A stretch of DNA of 64,000 nucleotides from Colias croceus (Eukaryota > Arthropoda > Insecta > Lepidoptera > Pieridae): positions 11,780,001-11,844,000 of the forward strand of contig NC_059568.1 of the NCBI RefSeq assembly GCF_905220415.1, written 5' to 3'. Below the pieces are notes generated by a model that saw nothing but the letters and a program-made list of their open reading frames with translations, was not told the DNA's origin and ran no database searches. Positions 59,001 to 64,000 of the stretch are shown piece by piece. The position numbers and the translations under genes were made by a program. Each line of letters begins with the position of its first letter. The stretch's first letter is position 1.

Positions 59001-62000
59001 CAACAAAAAATAATCAATCCGCACAATATAAATGAAAATAGATTTAGGACTACTAATAATATATCAACTGTACTTACCCATACTGTAGTTCAGAGAGAAT
59101 CACGAACTCCCAGAGGTGGCCCATAACAGGTGCGTCCGCCCTAAAAATTATATAAGTCATATATGTAATTGCGAAAATTGGAAAATACAACGATGCATAA
59201 CTTTTTTTTTTTCAAATAATATTTCGGTTTTTCTTTTATTATACACTTAAATAAGTTTAATGGATTTATTACCTCATCCGTTTTTTTATGAATTTTTAAC
59301 AAAAACATAAAAGTAATAAAAACTTACCAAGTATGTTCTGTGTTGAATCCAACCTGCAAAAAAAATAATAATCAATTATTAAACAAAATCAAATGAGTTT
59401 ATTGGTTCTTTACGAAAAATAAAATAAAACATGAAGCGTAAAAGGTAATTTAAGTCCATGCATCCTTTCAATGACAAAAAAAAAAACAATTAATCTTTAA
59501 ATATAATAATATTCACTAAAACATTTTAAGAATTATACTCACAGCTCCATTAGTACTGAAACACAAGTTAAACGACTTATCGAACCAACGGTCATGGCCT
59601 TTACCGTGCAATAGCACATGGCCATAGTCGTCCAATGTAGATGGGTCGTTCTCGTCGAAACCATACTCCTTGTCATCTGCAACATGAATGAAGTTTTAGA
59701 ACAACGTGCACAAACAACGTCATAATAAATTAAGTTTTTTCTTTAATTTTAATAAATATATCAGGAGTATCTGGAAATTGAACAATATGGACAAATTCAA
59801 ACTAAAAGATTCAGATTTCAGAATCGACGAGATTACCAAACTATTATATCTTCTTGGTGCTATCTCCATGTATAAAATTGACTTTACCACTTTTTTGACC
59901 GTTTCATTCCCATGCGAATATTCAAATTCCTCACCCAAGCAAACATTGAACGCAGCACGTTCGATACAATGCAGAGACGTCCGATTGTGTCCGCGGTTGA
60001 AGTTCGTCTGACGGATGTGAGCCCAGTGCGACCGCTCGCCTGCTGTTAATGCACCTACCCTCTCTTCACCAACTGCTGGTTCCGTTTTATCGTCTAGAAT
60101 CTGCTGGATTTGGCTAAAAATATGTGATTTGTGTTAAAAAAAATAGAATTAAAGGGTATAATAGTGCATGGCATGTGCGTAAAACAACATTATTATAAGA
60201 AAATAAACATAGCATATCCATTCATATAAAATACTTTAATAATCATAATTTTATAGGAATCTCATATGGATGATAAAAATGTAACTTGAAATAAGAGGAA
60301 TGCTCACATCTGAATTTCTGCTGGATTCAGCAGTCTGCCCCTGGAGTACACGATGACCTTGAAGTATTTCCCTTTGTGGTACACTGTTATATGTGTTGAA
60401 TCTTGATAATGCACTATTTTGTCCGTCTCCACTCCGGGAACTCTCACAGTATTAAATAGACGTTCGTATTGCCAGGAACAGAGTGGTACCATGTTTTGTA
60501 GCATTATCTAAAATGTATATTAATGGTTAGGGTTCATTAGAATCATAAATTTGAAAAACAGTTTTTACTATCTTAGGAGCCTAGGGTCACTTTAATTTGT
60601 AAAATTTGTATGTGAATATAACTGATTAATTTATTATAAGTTGACTCATATATTTCTTATTCACAGACTCTTATGTCATTTTAGATTAAAATATAATAAA
60701 TAAATCGAAGTAGTATTGTAGTCAGTATAAGTTAGCATGGCATAGCAGTAGCACATAATAAAATACATACAATGATACAAAATATTGACCAAAAAATTAC
60801 AAATTGTCTATGGTACAGAAGAATCCTTCAGACTACCAAAACTTTAAAAATACATTAACTCACCGGTTCCAACTCCTGTCTCTCGATAAGTCTCCTGAAT
60901 CTCAGACAAAAGTGTATAATAGTGCCGGCCCTAGCCGCTTGTATAGACGTGGGTCGCATCAAAGTGTCCGTTCCATAGAAGTTGGAATTCACCATGAGTG
61001 GGGACCGACCTCGTAGGTATACGTACTCCTCCCACCAATCGGATACGTAGTTGCTTGACCACCTGCAAGAATTATTTTATAGAAACTAGCTGTGACGCAC
61101 GGTTTCACACGCGGACGAAGCCGCGAGAAAAATCGAGTAAATAGCTCATATTATTCTGATGCATAACCTATTTTTCTATTAAGTTCCATCATAATCCGTA
61201 GAACAGTTTTACGAGAAAGAGTAACAAACATCCATACATCCAACCATCCATACTTACGACTTTCGCGTTTATAATATAAGTATGATTTATGTAGAAAAAC
61301 AATATGGGATTAATTGAATGAAAAAAAAGCTTATTTCCCAACAATACAATAAAACACAAACAAGAATGACATTGGTGAGATAAGGTTGAAAAATATTTTT
61401 AAATAATAATAAAAGAAACAAAGAAAAAATAAATGTATGCAGAGGTGTGCCTTTGCGTGTTTGTGCGATTGTATGCGTTTGGATGTGTTTAAAAGATTGT
61501 TGTTATAATTAAAAATGGTGGTTTAGGTTTAAGAGCATTTCGATTGAGATTTCGAGCTTTTGAGAATAAGCGAGGAAAAAATACAAAAATAATTTCATGA
61601 AATCGGAACATTTGGAATGCGGAGGAATTTTGTATTGGGAGAAGATATTTTTTGAGTGATTACTTATTAAATATGCGATATTGAATTTAATTTTTATGTT
61701 GTTAGAATTATGTTGCTTTTGTCTAGTTAAAGAAAGCAAAAAAACAATTGAGATTATATGGATGGCTATACTTATAAATAGTTTTTATAAAAACAAATAT
61801 AACAATAACAAACAAAACAAATAATTCATTTTTATTGGCATTATTTTTTACTCCTCTTGTAAATCAATGATTTATTTATAAATAATATTAAATAAATAAT
61901 GACGAGGTGTACCCTCGATTTACATAAGCCCAGTCGATTACTGAACCTACCTTGAGCACAATGAAAATGACCTTCTGTAGCATACTGGTACGGGAGAAGA

Positions 62001-63500
62001 CCATAATAGTCCATATCCTTTCATGACGTGAATTGAACGATTTTTTATTACCTAACATAGTGTTATAACACTTACACGTGTAACAAAAGTTGCCTTGAAA
62101 GAAAAATATATGTACTGGACATATAATTTTAGAGAAATTTATAGGACAGATAATGTTATCCCCTTTCAAATACCATAGTGGCTCATTCCATTTGTTATGA
62201 TGTAACGTCATTTTTTCGTAATAAAATGTATTCTTAACTCAATAAACCTATCAACCATTCCCAAGATTTTACCATCGAACATAACAATAACATAATATTT
62301 TCGTTATACACTACCTACGTTTTCAATCGTTTAATCAGTAGCAAGGATAAAGGTCCAGCATAGGTAGTAGTTACTATAGTAACTAAAATTTACCTATTTT
62401 AAATACCTAATTATCATATGTATTATGTTGAACCAATTCCTTCGAGATAATTAAATAAGGCTATTGCCAACGATTTCATTATCACAAGACAACATATTGC
62501 ACCAAGCTATTGATCTTTGACGAACGTTGACCGACTAGCAAGTTTTAGCACATTATTATTATTACGTTATTTATTCCTACTTCTGCAGACATCTTATCTC
62601 GCAGACAATACGAATTGTGCGACGATCAATAACCACGCCCACAAACGTTAATGTTGTGACTATTGACACAATGATAACACGTGTAGGCTACTTGATAACC
62701 TTAATATTCATAAATATAACAATAAACTGAAAAGATGCGATAAGTTCATCTTAATCGTTATACCTAAGCGGAAGACATTTTACGTTATTATCAATTTATA
62801 ACTTCACACTATTGATATAAGTGCCACTATTAGTAGAGAATTTTTAATTCTCGTTGTCAAGGGCAATAATAATTAGGTATTATACATCATATCAAAAATG
62901 AATTACCATGACTTTAGTACGAGATATCTCTGGAGTTTCACGGCAATGGTTTCTTCGAATTCCTTAGCGAGCCTCTCTACTCTCTTGAAGTTATCATCAT
63001 CGAGAAGTGGTCGGACGCTCAACAAGTACTGAAAAAAATTACAATTATAAAACATCGTGTTAAAAATTAAAAACCTTCGTAAGTATAATTCATTATTAAA
63101 CCAGAAAAAAAATCAGCACAAATTAATTTTTACGTTTATTAATAACAGTTTCGAGAAATTTTACATTTTTTAATTATAATAACATTATCGTAACATGTAT
63201 ACTGAATTCGTATATTTTTTTATCATAATCGAATCGGTTTAATCGGTTAAAGTTTTAAGGAGGAAACGACCTTACAAATGACCTTATGTTGAACATATTT
63301 TAATACGATTACACTCTTTTATATATACATACCCTTTTCATAGTATCTTTAACAGTGGGCAGAGGGAGTCTCGGCAGCGACCCTTGGAAACTGTACAACC
63401 TTGGTTTGTTCCACCCAGACAGTACCTTCACCACGCTCACCCATAGAATCGTCCTTAGAGATATCTTCGAGCCCGGCGCACGAGATTCATACATCCACCC
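53035..63500 (-). CDS. CPT1: Carnitine O-palmitoyltransferase 1, N-terminal exon(s) outside window
   Basis: Thirteen exons (minus): 63500-63333, 63028-62907, 61062-60864, 60507-60308, 60113-59935, 59676-59543, 59353-59328, 59140-59078, 58778-58597, 58258-58053, 57800-57602, 55184-55024, 53139-53035. All splice GT..AG in one open frame of 647 residues plus stop; vertebrate CPT1 is about 770, so the N-terminal membrane segments are missing. Landmarks: YSFQGSLPRLPLP, NYVSDWWEEYVYLRGR, GHLWEFV with the catalytic His, [65 protein letters not shown]. Family knowledge: outer mitochondrial membrane enzyme transferring long-chain acyl groups from CoA to carnitine, the gate to beta-oxidation. The 26-bp exon is a true microexon. 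The C-terminus ends SSNSK. Confidence 0.97.
53266..54331. mobile_element. TIR element with internal tandem repeat in the last CPT1 intron
   Basis: Left end AAAGGAGAATGCCCAT, right end ATGGGCATTCTCCTTT, a perfect 16-bp inverted pair. Inside are two tandem units of about 180 bp, starting near 53961 and 54143, that share GGATCTAAACAATTACATG and GATGGTAAGAAGGCC. No clear target duplication and no coding content. Confidence 0.7.
55544..55745 (+). mobile_element. 202-bp non-autonomous Helitron
   Basis: Starts TCTATCTATATATATAAAAC after A, ends GGGCGAAAGCTAG before T. No target duplication, as expected. Lies in a CPT1 intron, antisense to the gene. Confidence 0.7.
56059..56225 (+). mobile_element. 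167-bp non-autonomous Helitron
   Basis: Starts TCTTAATATATATAAATCTC after A, ends GGGGCGGACTACTAG before T. It shares the GGGCGAAGCCGGGGCGGAC 3' block with the element at 57039-57218. Confidence 0.7.
56533..56619 (-). tRNA. tRNA-Tyr (GTA) with 14-nt intron
   Basis: Cloverleaf: acceptor CCTTCGA/TCGAAGG plus discriminator A, A box TAGCTCAGTTGG, anticodon loop CTGTAG followed by a 14-nt intron (AGTGTAACGAAGTC) after position 37, B box GGTTCAAATCC. Spliced it is a standard animal tRNA-Tyr. A run of T follows within a few bases (Pol III terminator). It sits in a CPT1 intron on the same strand. Confidence 0.97.
56727..56752. repeat. Perfect 26-bp palindrome
   Basis: CTTGTTTTGACCA followed by its exact inverse complement TGGTCAAAACAAG with no loop. 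It abuts the left end of the MITE at 56753. Confidence 0.85.
56753..56980. mobile_element. Fold-back MITE with about 85-bp arms
   Basis: Starts ACCAGCCCCCCTAGCC and ends GGCTAGGGGGGCTGGT. Arms match through ACAGAAAGCC / GGCTTTCTGT and TCTACAGCTTACGTCAAT. The inner part of one arm (about 33 bp) is repeated once more in the centre. Confidence 0.8.
57039..57218 (+). mobile_element. Non-autonomous Helitron with altered 5' end
   Basis: GCTAATATTATAAATGCGAA at the left, GGGGCGGACCACTAG then T at the right. The first bases read GCATGC instead of TCATGC, so the 5' terminus is mutated or the boundary is off by a few bases. Confidence 0.6.
57304..57555 (-). mobile_element. 252-bp non-autonomous Helitron
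   Basis: On the minus strand it starts TCTATACTAATATTAAGAGG after A and ends GGGCGAAAAGCTAG before T. It lies 46 bp downstream of a CPT1 exon's splice donor (57602). Confidence 0.7.
58490..58556 (-). pseudogene. Decayed duplicate of the neighbouring CPT1 exon
   Basis: On the minus strand one frame reads RRLQWKLVNDELSASLDS, against SRLQWELTNDELLASIDM in the exon at 58597-58778. Of 16 aligned codons about 6 differ silently and 5 change the residue, so it diverged under coding constraint. It lies about 40 bp downstream of the real exon. A TTGGTTTCAG acceptor precedes it, but the required phase hits TGA at once, and no donor in the right phase follows. It is probably a dead alternative exon. Confidence 0.7.
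61085..61285 (-). mobile_element. 201-bp non-autonomous Helitron
   Basis: On the minus strand it starts TCATACTTATATTATAAACG after A and ends CACAGCTAG before T. It contains GCGGCTTCGTCCGCG near its 3' end. It begins 22 bp past the splice acceptor of the CPT1 exon at 61062. Confidence 0.75.
61286..62906. other. Remainder of a CPT1 intron, nothing further seen
   Basis: AT-rich. The 107-codon minus frame at 61888-62211 shows no homology or splice context and is not called. Confidence 0.5.
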
Positions 63501-64000
63501 CTAAAATATACTTCAAAATTAACATTTGTGAGTTTTTCATAGTCACGATGTACATCATCAAGTACAAGGCTGACTAGAGATAAACATAAATTGGTGTTTA
63601 TTATGGATATTCAATACCTATTCAATATTTTAGACTCGGCTTTTACTAGTGTTTCTTAGCTTAACTTTAGTACAGTATAAATGAAGTCATCCTAAGTGAT
63701 ATCCCAACGATACTTAAGGACCACTATTTAAAACTTTTCATCAATTTTGAAAAAAAAAATGATGAAAATAAGGTCAATGAATGAATAAATATATACGGTA
63801 TACAATCAGCGGTCCAGTCGACACTTCGACCTCGATCGCTCAGGCAATTACCTATTAAATAAGTAAAAAATCCCCCTCCGTTTACTATTCTTGAATTTTT
63901 TTAATGGTATTATATATTATTTTAACGACTTCTAATGCGTGGGTAATGTTTTAATTGTACACGTAGGTCAAAAGGGAAGTTTATCGGCCAAAAAAATCCT
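63501..64000. other. Start of a CPT1 intron leading to the missing N-terminal exons
   Basis: Begins (minus) with the acceptor TATTTTAG before exon 63500. No further CPT1 exon is recognisable up to the window edge. Confidence 0.6.

Noticed and set aside
61888..62211. 107-codon minus-strand frame in a CPT1 intron
   Set aside because: AT-driven open frame, no splice sites fitting CPT1, no recognised domain.

Overview
The window is nuclear DNA of an insect, most likely a moth or butterfly. It is AT-rich, with spliced genes carrying GT..AG introns, a spliced tRNA-Tyr, a short TTAGG run, many small Helitrons starting TCTATAC/TCATAC and ending CTAG, and short inverted-repeat elements (AACCGACTTC and CCTACTCACGATT families) that I associate with Lepidoptera. 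The species call is inference; the host genes are read directly from the sequence.

Layout: (1) 136-8761, plus strand, is Tudor-SN (TSN/SND1), complete except for its first exon(s). Its introns hold an RTE-type LINE and a PIF/Harbinger-like element. (2) 8876-18339 is intergenic and repeat-rich, with a nested fold-back complex, a small MITE and a 2.4-kb TIR element split by a second element. (3) 18340-20794, minus strand, is a complete five-exon ABHD13-like alpha/beta hydrolase. (4) 21200-25100 holds MITEs and two tandem tRNA-like repeats. (5) 25279-36983 and 37188-50057 are two direct copies of a roughly 12-kb block made of mobile-element debris: a broken copia element, a fold-back MITE, hairpin arrays and a LINE tail. 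Copy 2 carries at least four later insertions whose empty sites survive in copy 1. (6) 53035-63500, minus strand, is carnitine O-palmitoyltransferase 1 (CPT1), 13 exons, lacking only its N-terminal membrane exons, which lie beyond the window. Its introns hold a tRNA-Tyr gene, several Helitrons, a MITE and a decayed duplicate of one CPT1 exon.

The three host genes (RNA-binding nuclease-fold regulator, membrane hydrolase, mitochondrial fatty-acid import enzyme) have no evident shared pathway. TSN and ABHD13 are convergent; ABHD13 and CPT1 share a strand with about 30 kb of repeats between them.

The most interesting signals are: a 37-codon in-frame extension after the TSN stop codon in which every codon ends in G or C (candidate stop-codon readthrough); a LINE inserted across a TSN 5' splice site whose target duplication restored the donor; a decayed alternative exon in CPT1; and the paired copies that give exact before/after views of four insertions. 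I saw no CRISPR array, bacterial operon or other prokaryotic system.
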